From positions 210,789-274,788 of the forward strand of contig CAUYUJ010021060.1 of NCBI GenBank assembly GCA_963575745.1: a DNA stretch of 64,000 bases, written 5' to 3'. The translations under genes were made by a program, and so were the position numbers. The notes under the pieces were generated by a model, which saw only the letters and a program-made list of their open reading frames with translations, was not told the origin of the DNA and ran no database searches. Source of the DNA: Prorocentrum cordatum (lineage: Eukaryota > Sar > Dinophyceae > Prorocentrales > Prorocentraceae). Positions 44,725 to 55,364 of the stretch are shown here, one piece after another; positions within the stretch are counted from its first letter, which is position 1, and every line of letters starts with the position of its first letter.

Positions 44725-45541
44725 GAAGCTGGACGTGCCTTAGACGCTTGCCGCAGTGGTGACGTGCACGCTGTGCAGTGCCTGCTCGACACCATCTATA
44801 AGCACTGGGCCGACCTTTCGGAGAAGGAGCCAGCGAGGGGTAGACAAACCACCCTGCCCTGTTGGGGCAGCAGGGGGAAGATGCCACATCAGCATTGGGT
44901 TAACATCCTCGATCAAGATCGGGAAGCCTCCCACCGACAGCCCCATTTATTTTCGATTAAATGGCTCGTGAGCAAGTTCAGGCTCCTTCTCCAGCTTGAC
45001 GCGGTTGCTATGGGATCCGCCCAGTCTCAGGAAGTGCGGAGGTTACCGCTCAACCCTCCCAGCTTTTTGAAGCAAGGGCTGGAAGTCCACAGCGATCTCG
45101 TCATGCGTGTGCAGTCCTTTGTAGGCTTGCATGACCTCCTCGACCTGGCTATTGGGGAATCCATTCTTACCGACTTAGAGGAGCACCATGCGACCTTTGC
45201 CGTAAAGGCCAAGGCGCAGGCCCTTGCTGAGTGGAAAGAGTGGCTTCTTCAGCCCAGCGACCAGGGCGCCAGGAGAGCGCGCCAGCAAGTCAGAGGCAGC
45301 CAGCCATGGACCCCTACCACGACCCTCAGCAGGGATGGAGCGGTTGCCTCGGACCCCCTGTCGTTGCTGGATTCGGAGGCCCGACAATTCAGTAAGCTCT
45401 GGAGCGCCGCTCACGACCCCCCCCCCGCCCCCGAAGGAGGCCGCGTTCCAATTCGTCGAGCCCCTCCCCCGCCTCACTGTTGAAGCCCTGCTAGGCGGTA
45501 TGCCGCCCGTTCTGCTACCGCCGTTGACGGGTTCCACATGA
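44725..45541 (+). pseudogene. LINE ORF2 part 2: linker between endonuclease and RT
   Basis: Same frame as part 1 to a TGA at 45481, about 250 residues, helical and charged (AEWKEWLLQPSDQGARRA). Near the C-run at 45418-45430 the sense reading moves to another frame (KEAAFQFVEPLPRLTVEALL), which ends at 45541. The first frame resumes with the RT. Two compensating frameshifts in about 120 bases fit length changes in the C-run. Confidence 0.6.
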
Positions 45542-46173
45542 AGCATTATGCCCCCCTGTCGGAGGGGTCCCTGGACGTCCTTGGCACCCTGTATTCCACC
45601 ATGGAAGCCTCTGGGCGGGTTCTTGGGCAAACCTCCCTTGTTGTGCTTTCCTTCCTCAACAAACCTTCTGGATGGTATCGGCCCATCGGCCTTTTCGATA
45701 GCACCCACCGCCTCTGGGGGCGGTGCCGCAGGCCCTACGCGGCCCATTGGGACAGCAAATTTCAGCGGAGCTACTTTGCTGGGTCCCAGTTTTCTTCCGC
45801 GATTGATGTTGTCTGGAGGCAGACTCTGCGTGCTGAAGGAGCCGTGGCCAGTTGCCAGGCGAGTTGCACGGTTCTGTGGGATCTTTACAAATGTTTCGAG
45901 TTGGTTCACTTGGGCGCGCTCCTTCAGCGATGCCAGCAGTATGAGTTCCCCGTCCAGTTAGCTCGGCTCGCCGTGCGAGGATATCGGCATGGCAGGTTTA
46001 TTTCTCTCGGCGGCGTGGTCGTCGGCCCGTTCTTTGTCACCAACGGCGTTGTCGCGGGCTGTGGTCTCGCGACCACCACGGTGCGCATCAATGCCATCCC
46101 CGCCCTGGATGCGTTGCAGTTGCTTCCAGGAGTCACGCTCGACGTTTCCATTGACGATTACGGTCTCAGCTGA
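45538..46173 (+). pseudogene. LINE ORF2 part 3: reverse transcriptase catalytic core
   Basis: Copies element RNA into DNA. Seen: a fingers region with LSEGSLDVLGTLYSTMEASG and GWYRPIGLFDSTHRLWGR, motif A VLWDLYKCFELV (catalytic Asp), a B-like motif GVVAGCGLATTTVRI, and motif C LDVSIDDYGLS (Asp-Asp). Known: the first Asp and the Asp pair bind the two catalytic metal ions. All three are kept here, although the codon after DDYGLS is a TGA (46171). Downstream coding continues in the same phase. Confidence 0.85.
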
Positions 46174-46963
46174 AACGGGTCCAGGGCCTGCAATGCCAGG
46201 CACCTCCCTAAGGCCGCCGCCAACCCCAGGGAAGCCATCGAGGTCGATATGGGGGCGATCATTTCGCCTGACAAAGCTTCTCTCGTCGCCTCGTCGGACG
46301 CCCTCGCCGCGGAAGTCAGGGGCTGTCTTTGCGGCCTTGCTGGGCCCATCGCCCAAGGGACCGTCAACCTGGGCATTGACTTTGCCCCAGGTTCCTCCCG
46401 ACGGCTTCCTGGTATGGGGGACAAAGTTTTCTGACCGCAAAAGAGTGTTCAACAAAAAAGTCAGGAGGCTCAATCGAGCCAAGCGGCCCCTCGGGCGGCA
46501 TGCTGCCAAAGTTTTCACCGCTGGCCCCCTCCCCAGTCTCACGTTTGGGTCTGAGGTCCATGGGCTTTCGGATTTTGAATGGCACAGATTGCAGGTCGCC
46601 GCCGATAGGATTATGCAGCCGTCTGCCAAGATGAGGTCGCGGACCTCAGTGCTGATTTTATCCCAGGACCCGACCTGGTACCCTGCGGTGGCGCCCATTG
46701 TCAGGTACTCCAAGGAGATCTGGGCCAACCAAACCAAGCTCTTTCCCTTTGTTATCCCGTGGGCTGAGCTGAGGGACGCTTGGAGTGCGATTTTTGGTAC
46801 CCCTGGGCCTAAAACCTGGCGCGGGGTCCGCGGGCCCCTGGGGGCCATGAAGTTGGCTTTGAAGAGGATTTCTTGGAGCATGCCCAACTACTGTACCCTG
46901 TTGGAATTATTTCGGAACCGAGGTGTCGCCTTGAGCTTGCTCCAAGACGCGTGCAGTCGATGA
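46174..46963 (+). pseudogene. LINE ORF2 part 4: RT thumb and connection region
   Basis: After the TGA at 46171 the same frame reads AIEVDMGAIISPDKASLVAS and VNLGIDFAPGSSRR. Then a frameshift around 46390-46410 leads to WGTKFSDRKRVFNKKVRRLN and FGSEVHGLSDFEWHRLQ, up to a TGA at 46961. The word NLGIDF followed by a basic helix is typical of the segment after the palm in dinoflagellate LINE RTs. Confidence 0.7.
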
Positions 46964-47340
46964 CACGTGAAACCGAGGAGGCGAAGAAAGGAGCAGAGCA
47001 GAGAGGGAGAGGGCGAGTAGAGCGGCGGAGATCCGCGATTCTATGCCGCCACGCTGGTTCCGGGCAGGCTGTGCTGCCCGGCGGAAGGGGACGAGGAGGG
47101 GAGAAGCAGGCAGACGACGACGAACGCCCAGGCGGGAGGCCAGGGCCGGCGGGGCGGGCGGGCAGGCAGAAGACGGGCCAGGCGGAGACAGCAGGCAGGG
47201 AGCAGGAGGAAAGGAAAGGGAGGGAAGCAACGAGCAGAAGCGAAGGGAGGGGGAGGAGGGGGAGGAGGACAAGGAGGAGAGAAAGCAGCGGCCGCAAGCA
47301 GACAGGCCGGGCCCGTCACTTCCCCTGCCCTTCTTAAGAA
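46964..47340 (+). repeat. purine-rich insertion inside ORF2
   Basis: About 375 bp of GA/GGC-rich low-complexity DNA (ggcgggcgggcaggc, gggaggggga) with no counterpart expected between RT and zinc finger. It separates LLQDACSR from KAAVQMTRERSS. Its base composition differs sharply from the coding parts on both sides. Confidence 0.6.
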
Positions 47341-47344
47341 GCTT

Positions 47345-48731
47345 TTGAAGGCAGCTGTTCAGATGACCCGCGAGAGGTCCAGCGGCGCTGCCTTGCTCCC
47401 GCATATTCCTGGAGCTCGAGTTTGCCACGACGTGGTGGCAGCCACACTCCGATCCAAGAAGGGCACGCCGTGCCAGCGAGGTTGTGCCAATGCTGTGGCT
47501 TGTAATGCCACGTGGACCAGGGCCAGAGCTGCCGAAGCAGGGTACGATGTCAGCGCGGCCTGCGAGCTGTGTGGGGGCGCGCCCGACACCATGCTTCATC
47601 GGCTCTGGTTCTGCCCAGCGTGCCATGACAAGAGGCAGGCGGTGTTTGACAGTTTCAAGCCAACGTTCTCCCTCCTGCCCCCGCCCGACCTCGCCCCCGA
47701 GAACAACGAAGAGGACCACTTACTGTTTACTCGTGGCCTGTTTAGGCATCCAGGGGATGTTTTTCCTTTCCCTGCTCGAGATGGTGTAGAAGATACTGGA
47801 CTTGAGATCATCTGGGCCAATGATCGTTCGTCTAGATCGCTCAACATCTCTGGACATATCTTTGTGGACGGGTCCTGCGCTGCGCACCTTGTTAACGAAC
47901 TCTCCAGGGCTGGGTGGGGGATAGTGATGGTAGGTGACGACGGTGAAGAGATTTGTCGTATCAGTTGTCCGCTTTGGGCCCCCAATCTCCAGACTGCCCA
48001 AGGGGGAGAATTTGGCGCCTACGCTGTTGCTGCAATGCACGCCCTGCCAGGGAGTTCTATTTACTCTGACTGTAAGAATGTGGTCGTCCAAGCCAATGAG
48101 CCACTGCTCAGGGCTTTGTCCTACCAGCGTGTGCACTCAGGATTTTTGCTCCCCCACCCACCGCAAGCTTTTAGAAGGGTTTTTTTAAGTCAAGGCGCAT
48201 GTTGGAGAATCCAGTGACCTCACGGTGTTGGAGCGGTTTTGGAAGCAAGGCAATGACCTTGCTGATGTTGTCGCAAAAAGCTCGCTGGCCCGTCACCCGC
48301 AACCTGACCCCGAGGATGTGGTATGGCTTGAGCGATGCCTCTCTATCGCCCAGTGTGTTATGCGTCTTTCAACCGAGCTGATGCCAGAGTGGCCTCGGCT
48401 CAACCTTACTGGGGCCCCGCTCGCCCCCAAGCCCCCCAGGCCCAAGTTCGAGCCGAGGTCCCATCGGTGGACTAGGGTTTCCTCGTTTTGGCAGTGCATT
48501 GAATGTCTCAAGGTTGCTAAGGGCGTACCGCGGACGAACCCCGACGGCTCTCGGCCTGGAGGGCTCGACCCGCCCGCCCTTGGGAAGTGCCTTAGATATT
48601 CCAAGCTGACGTCCGCGGTGCTTGCAGCCCTCAGGCATTTCTGCATTGCGTTGCTATGCTCTGATGGTGCTGCCCTCACTATTTGTATGCGATGCTATGC
48701 CTATTCCTCTCATGGGCAGCCTCGCAATTGA
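47345..48731 (+). pseudogene. LINE ORF2 part 5: zinc finger and RNase H domain
   Basis: RNase H removes the RNA strand after first-strand synthesis. Seen: CELCGGAPDTMLHRLWFC is a CCHC-type finger. Then come the four acidic residues of RNase H: IFVDGSC (Asp codon 47867), QGGEFGAY (Glu 48008), YSDCKNV (Asp 48068) and GNDLADVVAK (Asp 48264). Breaks: a frameshift near 48145 (before THRKLLEGFF), a TAA at 48186 directly before VKAHVGESSD, and a TGA at 48729. All catalytic residues survive although the frame does not. Confidence 0.8.
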
Positions 48732-49298
48732 CTTAGACAGTGTGAGGGCCAACCACAGAGTGCGTGTGCCAAGTCTGCCTGGATTTCTGTGGGGGCTGGA
48801 CGCCACCCCAAGCGCAAAGGTGTTTCAGTCGAGGTAGGCCCCTGGTATGAAGACTTGGAGCAAGAGGAGCGGCCTCGACGTCTCACAGACCAAGAAAGGG
48901 AGTTGCGACTAGCCAAGCTGGTGCGGAGGCTAGTCACTGCAGCAGGGGGGTCATCAGGCCCAGCCGGCGTGGAGCTGGAGGTCGGCCCTCCACAGTCAGC
49001 ACTCCCACTGGGGCAGCAGCCAGAACGAGTCGTTGGCCCCTCGTCCGATCTGTTGTGCACCGTCGTTGCTGCTGCCCCAACTCCTCTCCCTCTTGAACCG
49101 CGAGACGCGGAAGAGGAAACAGCCTTTTTCTTGCTTGGCCTGCCTGGTCAGAGTCCCTCCCAGCAGGCCACGCGGCAGGTGCCTGGGCCAGCCTCTTCGG
49201 CTGGGGCGTCTGGGCGTCATCGAGCCGCCTCAATCCTTGTAGAGGACGAGGCCTCGCTCGCCGTCGGCGCTGCACCACAGCCTGATGACTCAGACTAA
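48732..49298 (+). pseudogene. LINE ORF2 part 6: C-terminal Cys/His tail
   Basis: In phase with part 5 across the TGA at 48729. The stop falls inside a Cys-rich finger: ICMRCYAYS lies before it, and LRQCEGQPQSACAK and GAGRHPKRK after it. The remainder (48789-49298) is an acidic/Ala-rich tail ending in QPDDSD and a TAA at 49296. A Cys finger plus a short basic GxHP segment at the C-terminus recurs in LINEs of this group. Confidence 0.6.
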
Positions 49299-49950
49299 AG
49301 AGATGCAGCATGCGTCCTCTGCGCGTGTGTGCGTCTCGCCCTGACTTCATTCTTCTCTGGTCGTGGGCTTAGGGGGGCAGGCGGTGAGCCACAGGGGATC
49401 CTCCCCTCCTGTGGGTAATCGCCCCGTGGCTTTCGCGCCTGCCTTCTTTTTTTCACCTTTTCACTGCTCGCTGGCCTGCTCCAGGCCAGATAGCAGGGGG
49501 CGACGACCGCTCGGCGTCGCTCTTGTTGCCACGGTTGATGTCAAAAAAATCCCCGCTTCCTCTTGCTCCCAGTCGTGCTTCTTGTCCGGCTCCTGCGCTG
49601 CTCGCGCTCCTCCTCCTCGGAGGCCCACTCTGCCAACGGACCGGCCTCCGTCCGTGTGGCGGATGTAAGCTTTCGAGGCCAGTGTGCGCGGCGTGAAGGC
49701 GAGAGGCGAACTTTGCAAACGGACCGCCTCCCACCAGTGAGCGGCGCCAAGGCGAGAGCCGCACGTCAACTTTGGACCGCTCTCCATCCGTTTATGGCAA
49801 GCTTCATGGTAATACATTCTGGGGAGTTTTCAGGTCAAACTCAATGGCCCATCCCACCGACGCGCCTGGTGGTGCGTGCGACGAGGATGAGCTCAGGTAC
49901 TGATGTCCTGTTTCTAGTTCGATGCCTCGGCTTCCTCCCCTGCCCGCACC
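49299..49950. other. LINE 3' flank and degenerate 85-bp-type repeats
   Basis: No gene. 49640-49790 holds two loose units with gcgcggcgtgaaggcgagagg and gcggcgccaaggcgagagcc. They resemble the units at 54.1-54.4 kb and 28.99-29.2 kb. Confidence 0.5.
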
Positions 49951-49954
49951 CCGC

Positions 49955-50500
49955 TCCTCCCTCCCATGTTCAGACTCCGTCGCGCTCAGACTCAGTTGCA
50001 TCCAGACACGCTCGCACTCATACTCGCACAGTCTCATGCTCACTCGTACTCAGACTCTTACCCAGACTCGCTCAGACTCCGACTTACTCATAGCAAGACC
50101 ACCCACACCTAGACTCACTCCCACTCCGAGGTTACTCATACTTCGGTTTGCTCATACTCAGCGTCTCATGATCCGATTACCCGCCCTCAGACTCACTCAG
50201 AGCCATACTCACCCACACTCCGACTTACTCGTACGCAGACTCTTACGCACTTACTCTCCTTCGTTGCTGCCCAATTTTCTCATGTGATTGACCACCACAT
50301 CATACACTGAGTTTTGCTCCCAAATCCTATGTCTAGGCTCTTGTTCCCCATGTGCGAAGTATAGGTCCCTTACTCGGGCCCGCTCATACTCAGACTCACT
50401 CATACTATTGCATACGCACGTGCTCGGAGCCAGCCACATTTCTCCATTCGGACTCAGGCCCGCTCACGCTCAGACCCACTCATACCCATACTCACCTCGT
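49955..50500 (+). repeat. ACTCATACTCAGACTC repeat field
   Basis: Imperfect 6-16-bp units (actcag, actcatact, cactcgg) over about 550 bp. Confidence 0.85.
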
Positions 50501-50700
50501 GGGCGCCTCCTGGGGGCCCGCAGGCGGTTTCGGGGGCCATCTGGAGGTTGGAGGACCCCAATGGCCTCTTCGAGTTTCTCCTCTGGTGTTCTTTGGGCCT
50601 CCTTGGGGGCCCGTGGCCCGCCATTGGGAGGCTTGACGGCTGCTTCGGGGGCGTGTTTGCGGGCCCCTGGGGCCTGCCTGTACGACTTCAAGCTCCCAAA
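50501..50700 (+). repeat. CTTGGGGCC-like segment
   Basis: Words ctccttgggggc, ccgtggcccgcc and cttcgggggc resemble the family at 1.7 kb. Weak copy. Confidence 0.5.
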
Positions 50701-50764
50701 TCGAGTTCGCGAGCCTCGCAGGCGCACATCACGCTGGCTTCTTGGGCCAGACCCCACGGCCGCC

Positions 50765-50985
50765 TGCGTGCCCTGCCGTGCCCGTGCCGTGCCCGTGCGC
50801 GTGCGCGTGCCGTGCCGTGCTCGGGTGCCTTGCCGCTCCCGCGTGCCGTGCTGCCCGTGCCGTGGTTGCTTCTCTTCGGAGGTCAAACAGTGTGCCGCCC
50901 GCCTGCTGCTGCGTGCCGTGCCGTGCCCATGCGGTGCCCTGCCCGCATGCCGTGGCGTACCGTGCGCCTGTCGACGTGGACTCAC
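50765..50985 (+). repeat. GTGCCGTGCC repeat
   Basis: Imperfect (gtgccgtgcc) units. Confidence 0.8.
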
Positions 50986-51001
50986 CGCGTGTCTTCTTGT
51001 G

Positions 51002-51287
51002 CAGCGTCGTTGTTGTTGTTGCTGCTGCTGTTGCTGCTGCTACTGCTGCTGTTGTTGTTGCTGTTGTTGTTATTGTTGTTGTTGCTGCTGCTGCTGCTGT
51101 TATTGTTGTTGCTGTTGTTGTTGCTGCTGCTGTTATTGTTGTTGTGGTTGCTGCTGCTGCTGTTGTTGTGGTTGTTGTTGCGGCTGCTGCTGTTGTTGTG
51201 GTTGTTGTTGTTGTTGTCGTTGTTGTTGTTGCTGCTGCTGCTGTTGTTGTTGTCGTCGTCGTCGTTGTTGTTGTTGTTGTTGCTGCC

Positions 51288-51334
<47 letters not shown>

Positions 51335-51356
51335 TGTTGTTGTTGTTGTTGAACAT
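51002..51356 (+). repeat. TTG/CTG microsatellite
   Basis: About 350 bp of (TTG/CTG)n. Poly-Leu, poly-Cys, poly-Val/Ala and poly-Asn/Ser ORFs are artefacts. Confidence 0.97.
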
Positions 51357-51439
51357 TATTAATTCTAAAGAATAATTATTGTTGGGGCCCCTGGTGCACG
51401 GCCCCCCTGCGCCGCCTAGGCCGCAGCTACATTTTCATC

Positions 51440-52010
51440 ATTTTCGTGAGGAAGCCTCAGGTAATTCGATGTGATCAAGATCCGGTTGTTTTGTTCCCCC
51501 CCGCTTTCCCTTGCAAAAAACACTATAAAATGACATTTCTTGTTCTAATATAATCAAATTTCAAGAATCCCTTGCAAAAAATAAGGTAAAGTGGACATTC
51601 GCGCGCGCAAGACGAAATCCTTCCAAAAGCTTAGTGTTCGGAGCGATTTTAACATAAAAACATCAAAAAACCAATGGTTTTTCAACAAAAAAATGTCAAA
51701 ATCTCATCCCGCGCGCTCTTGCGGATTCGTAGGAAACCCAACACTTTTTAAACATTTCTGTCAAACGGGCTTTTGCGAGCAACTTTTTCGAACTTCTGCG
51801 ACAACGGTTGCGCACCTGCCAGGGCCATCATCCCTGTCAAATAATACCATGCGGGACACATTCGTTTTTTCTTCGCGCGCGCACGCCGAAATCTCCAAAA
51901 ACCATTGGGCTTCTTAAGAATTTTAGCACCGCGCATCATAAAATCACACGAATCGCACCGTAGGTCCTCGAAAAACACCTGCACGACTTTTCAAAATTTC
52001 TACCCGCGCG
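51440..52010 (-). repeat. composite repeat unit F (partial, inverted)
   Basis: On the minus strand it carries the ttttgcaagggatt, gcgcgcgcaagacg and ttgtttt/aaaccattggt blocks of units A-E (plus-strand words cccttgcaaaaaac, cgcgcgcgcaagacgaaatc). It lies 34 kb from unit E and lacks the GTGCAA array and CGA tract. Confidence 0.6.
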
Positions 52011-52250
52011 CGCTGTCCTAACAACTTCTGTGGGTGTGTACTCCACGCCAGTGTAGTAGCCACGGTCGTCCGCAGGCCACGAAGTGAAGTGTCCGAACGT
52101 CATAGGGCGGGAAGCTGGGTGTGGGTGGTGGCGAAGAGTCGTGTGGATATTTGGTAGAGCTTGCACTGCCCCCCCACAAAGTGGGGGTATTGGCTGGCGT
52201 CGCATGAAAACCCTGGCACTGGTGAGAACACTGAGCGTTCGGGTAAAGTG

Positions 52251-52298
<48 letters not shown>

Positions 52299-52330
52299 CA
52301 CTGTCTCCGTGCTGGTGCTAGTGTAATGCA
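52011..52330 (+). other. spacer with pure TTG tract
   Basis: (TTG)n at 52252-52299. A small hairpin cccccccac / gtgggggt lies at 52170-52188. No gene. Confidence 0.6.
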
Positions 52331-52510
52331 CCTGCGATGTTTGAGTTGTGTCGGCCCTTTGGGGGCATCCTCGGGAGGCTCCGTGGCCACTTGGAGCCGC
52401 CTTGCGCTGGTCTTGGGGCTTCCAGGAAGCACGTTGGAGACCGCCTGGCTGTCGGGAAAGGCCCGATGGCCGACTGGGATGCGTCCTTTAGGTATGGTGG
52501 TAATTGTGGT
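52330..52510 (+). repeat. CTTGGGGCC-family fragment
   Basis: Shares ggctccgtggccacttgga with 2250-2270 and 2740-2760. Confidence 0.65.
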
Positions 52511-52627
52511 GGCCGCTCGGTGTCTTTTAGGGCCGCGCCCGGACACTCCGGCATCCCGCGGCGAACTTGCCAAGGGATTGCCAGGGAGTCCCCCGTAAGA
52601 AGAGTGGTAGATGAGCAGTGGGAGCAC

Positions 52628-52715
52628 CAGGAGGAGGAGGAGGAGGAGGAGGACGAGGAGGAGGATGAGGAGGAGGAGGAGGAGGAGGAGGAGGAGGAGG
52701 GAGGAGGACGAGCAG
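52628..52715 (+). repeat. GGA tract
   Basis: (GGA)n with gaggatgagg variants. Another tract of the same kind lies at 52988-53035. Confidence 0.93.
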
Positions 52716-53319
52716 CATTCGTATGAGTATGAGCGGGAGGGGGACGAGGAGTAAGAGCAGGAGAAGGACCGCACAGCGCTGTTTTTCTCGTTGCGGTTTT
52801 GGACTGCAGGCGCTGGCGCTGCAAGGCCGTATGAGCGAGCATGCGTACGTGTTCACGAAGGAAACGCCTGCCTGCCTTTGGGCCAGCTGTCCCTCGGCGA
52901 GGTAGGAGAAAGAGGAGGATGAGGGGAAGGATGCCGAGGAGGACAAGGATAGGGAAGCGACGAGAAGGAGGGAGGGCTAGGGGCAGGTGGAGGAGGAGGA
53001 GGAGGAGGAGGAGGAGGAGGAGGAGGAGGAGGAGATGGATTAGAGTAAACTCAGGATGCGTAAACGATGCTGCAACACACCCTCCCGTCCCAAGCGCCCT
53101 CCTGCTAAACCACTACACCACGGGCCTTCTTCACTGCAGGAATCGTCCCTTCAAAAACGAGCACCCGATCGGTTTGCCATTCAGGCTAGAGTCCCATTTG
53201 AGAAAAGAAAGCCGTGCATCCTTCTATCTTATGGCCTTCGGCCCATCCCGTTACCGTGTCTGGGTTGTGCGTATGAAGTTTTTTTGATGTTCATTGGGAT
53301 CTCGTGGGAGGCCTCTCGG

Positions 53320-53945
53320 TGGCCTCTTAGAAGCAGTTTGGAGGCCTCTTGAGGGCCGTTTCGGGTCCTCTTGGGGCCTCTTTCGCATTTCTTTGGGGGC
53401 CTCCTTGGGCCTCTGACGGGCCTCTGACGGGCCTCTTGGAGGCCTCTTGGTGCCTTCTGGGCGCCTTTTGGGGCCTCCTGGGGGCATCTTGGGGCGGAAG
53501 GCTCGGATTTTCGGTTCGTGTTCCCTCTCTTGGGCCCCTTTTGGGGCCGTCTTGAGGCCCTCCTGGGTTGTTTTGGGCACCTCTTGGGCCGTCTTGGGGC
53601 CGTCTTGGGCCATTTTGGGGCCCTCTTGGAGGCCTCCTGGGCCGTCTTGGGGCGGTCTTCGGGGCCTCTAGGGCCGTCTTGAAACGTCGAGACCGCCAGA
53701 ATCCTTCAAATTCCAACGGGAAGCAATGATTTTGGCCTTTTGGGGCCCTCTTGGGAGGCCTCGAGGCCTCTTGGGTCGTCCAGGGGCCATCTTGAGCGTC
53801 TTGGAGCGATCGTTCGGCGACTCGGGGCCCTCGTGGACCGTCTGAGGGGGCCTCCCGAGGCTCTCTCGGCCCGTCTTGGGGCCCTCCGGGGCCCGAGAAG
53901 CCCCAGGATATTCGAGAGCGAGGGGTCCGGGTCCCTTAAACAAAT
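53320..53945 (+). repeat. CTTGGGGCC-family dispersed repeat, copy 3
   Basis: Dense ggcctcttggg / gccgtcttggggcc words, same orientation as copies 1 and 2. Opposite-strand Pro/Arg/Lys-rich ORFs are repeat translations. Confidence 0.85.
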
Positions 53946-54059
53946 TTTCAGGGGTGAGGAGTGAGGTTCAGAGGGTTAGGCAAAGGACCTGAGGACACGC
54001 CCACTCCGTGCCTAGCGGCACGCAGGCGGATCAGGATGATAAAGTTCAACGGGGTGTCT

Positions 54060-54505
54060 AGCGAGTGTCAACGATTGCACACGATTGCGTGCCTGGCCAT
54101 GCAACTTGCCGAAGTCTAAAGCGGGAGCCTCGTTTTCAAAAGGAGCGCCCTCCTCCGTGCATTTCGTTTTCACATTTTCAAGCTTCCAGAAGCGAGAGCC
54201 TCATTTTGAAAAGACACCGTCCTCGATCTTTTCAGCTGCGGCGCAAGTTTACGAGCAATGTTCGCGTGGCTACGGCGAGAATTCCATTTGGAAAAGAAGC
54301 CGTCCTCCATCCTTGCAACTGTTGCAAACTATGGTGAGGAATGTGCGCGGCGCTAGGGCGATAGCGGCATCTTGAAAGCCGCCCGCCCTCCATCCTTGAA
54401 GTGTTAGGGTTTATCAGTTTGAGGGCAGTAAGTTGCAAGGAAGTTTCAGGCGCAACGCCCAACCCCAGCCTACGGACACGTCTGGTAGTGCGGCAGGGGA
54501 CGAGT
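54060..54505 (+). repeat. tandem 85-bp-type units and dispersed repeat copy 2
   Basis: Three to four degenerate units share a gcgagagcct/ttttgaaaag half and a ccgtcctccatcctt half (about 54120, 54200, 54280, 54370). The last unit with its flank to 54505 matches 28990-29232, but the terminal hairpin is degenerate here. Confidence 0.65.
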
Positions 54506-55059
54506 TTAGTTTAATGTTTTTTGTTTTGTTTTTCGGTGCGTGTTAACTTGAACAGATATAATGTATTCGGCCTCTTACACATAAAAAAGACAACACACGG
54601 AACTGGAATCGAGGAGGAGAGGATGAGCAGGAGGAGGAGGAGGAGGGGCAGGAGGAGGAGGAGCAGGAGGAGCAGGACAGAGGGTTTGAATCGCCTAGAA
54701 CTGTTCAAGTTTTACCAGTCCAGTAACGCGTATTTTGATCACATATCGTGGAAATCAGATTGTGTGTTACCCGGAAATCGCCATCCGTTAGTTTCGCTGG
54801 TCAACGTGTTAAAGTGGTGTGCTTGGCACCGCGACGAGCACCCGATTTTCGAAAAGAGTCGCCCCCTGCTTGGGTAACTGTTTGAACGTCGTTAGCTGTG
54901 CGACCATTCGGAGCCACTCTCCCCCCGAGAGCACCGAGACAGCCCGAGGATCCCCACCCAAAGATGACGACCCGAGGGCGAGCCGACTCGGCCACAACAC
55001 AAGGCGGCCCCAGACGAGGGCGAACGCGATCAGGCGCTCGGAGTGTGCCTTCTTTCGTG
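54506..55059. other. spacer with short GGA tract
   Basis: GGA/GCA tract at 54613-54680. No gene recognised. The segment 54830-54870 echoes the 85-bp units (cacccgattttcgaaaag). Confidence 0.4.
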
Positions 55060-55364
55060 CGCGCGCAAAGTGGACCATCGTCCCCTAATCAGCGGCAGCG
55101 GCGCAAAGGCAACACTTTGAACGCTTGGGCCATCGGAAACATGGTGGTCAACAAAAGCGGTGGGACGACGACATTCGAAAATTTCTCAAAAGTTCGCACC
55201 AGACCACCAGCGACGCAGCCACACAAGGCAACACCAACGAAGCCACTCGCCCACGGCAGTATATCCACTACGACAGCAACGACATAAGATGGTTGACAGC
55301 CGCAACGGAGACAACGTGGTGCGACACACTTGCAAGCAGCTTCCTTGCATACACCAGTTGACTG
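55060..55364 (+). pseudogene. retroelement C-terminal tail fragment
   Basis: The frame of 55125-55361 reads GGQQKRWDDDIRKFLKSS and later RWLTAATETTWCDTLASSF. Known: many non-LTR reverse transcriptases end with a segment RWxDDIxxFL ... W...A.....W, downstream of the polymerase. The match to both halves at the right spacing is good, but no RT core is present to its left, so this is an isolated fragment. It could also be an unrelated ORF with a chance match. Confidence 0.45.

Larger units (their letters stand above)
42220..49298 (+). mobile_element. near full-length LINE (non-LTR retrotransposon) with ORF1 and broken ORF2
   Basis: Seen in order: a zinc-ribbon/coiled-coil ORF1, an AP-endonuclease-like domain, a linker, a reverse transcriptase with its catalytic Asp pair, a C-terminal RT region, a zinc finger, RNase H, and a Cys/His tail. 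Known: this order defines an APE-type LINE with RNase H. Such elements copy themselves by nicking DNA and reverse-transcribing their RNA at the nick. ORF2 has at least four in-frame stops and three frameshifts plus an insertion, so this copy is dead. No clear poly(A) tail or target duplication could be fixed. The right limit is the last open codon, and the true 3' end may lie further on. Confidence 0.85.

Noticed and set aside
43516-49298. In-frame TGA codons in the LINE as evidence of a reassigned genetic code
   Set aside because: The frame is also broken by a TAA and by frameshifts, and LINE 2 has a TAG at the matching kind of place. Decay explains all of them, and ORF1 and other ends use normal stops.
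50288-51352. 354-codon ORF ending in poly-Cys
   Set aside because: Product of the ACTC repeat and the TTG/CTG microsatellite.
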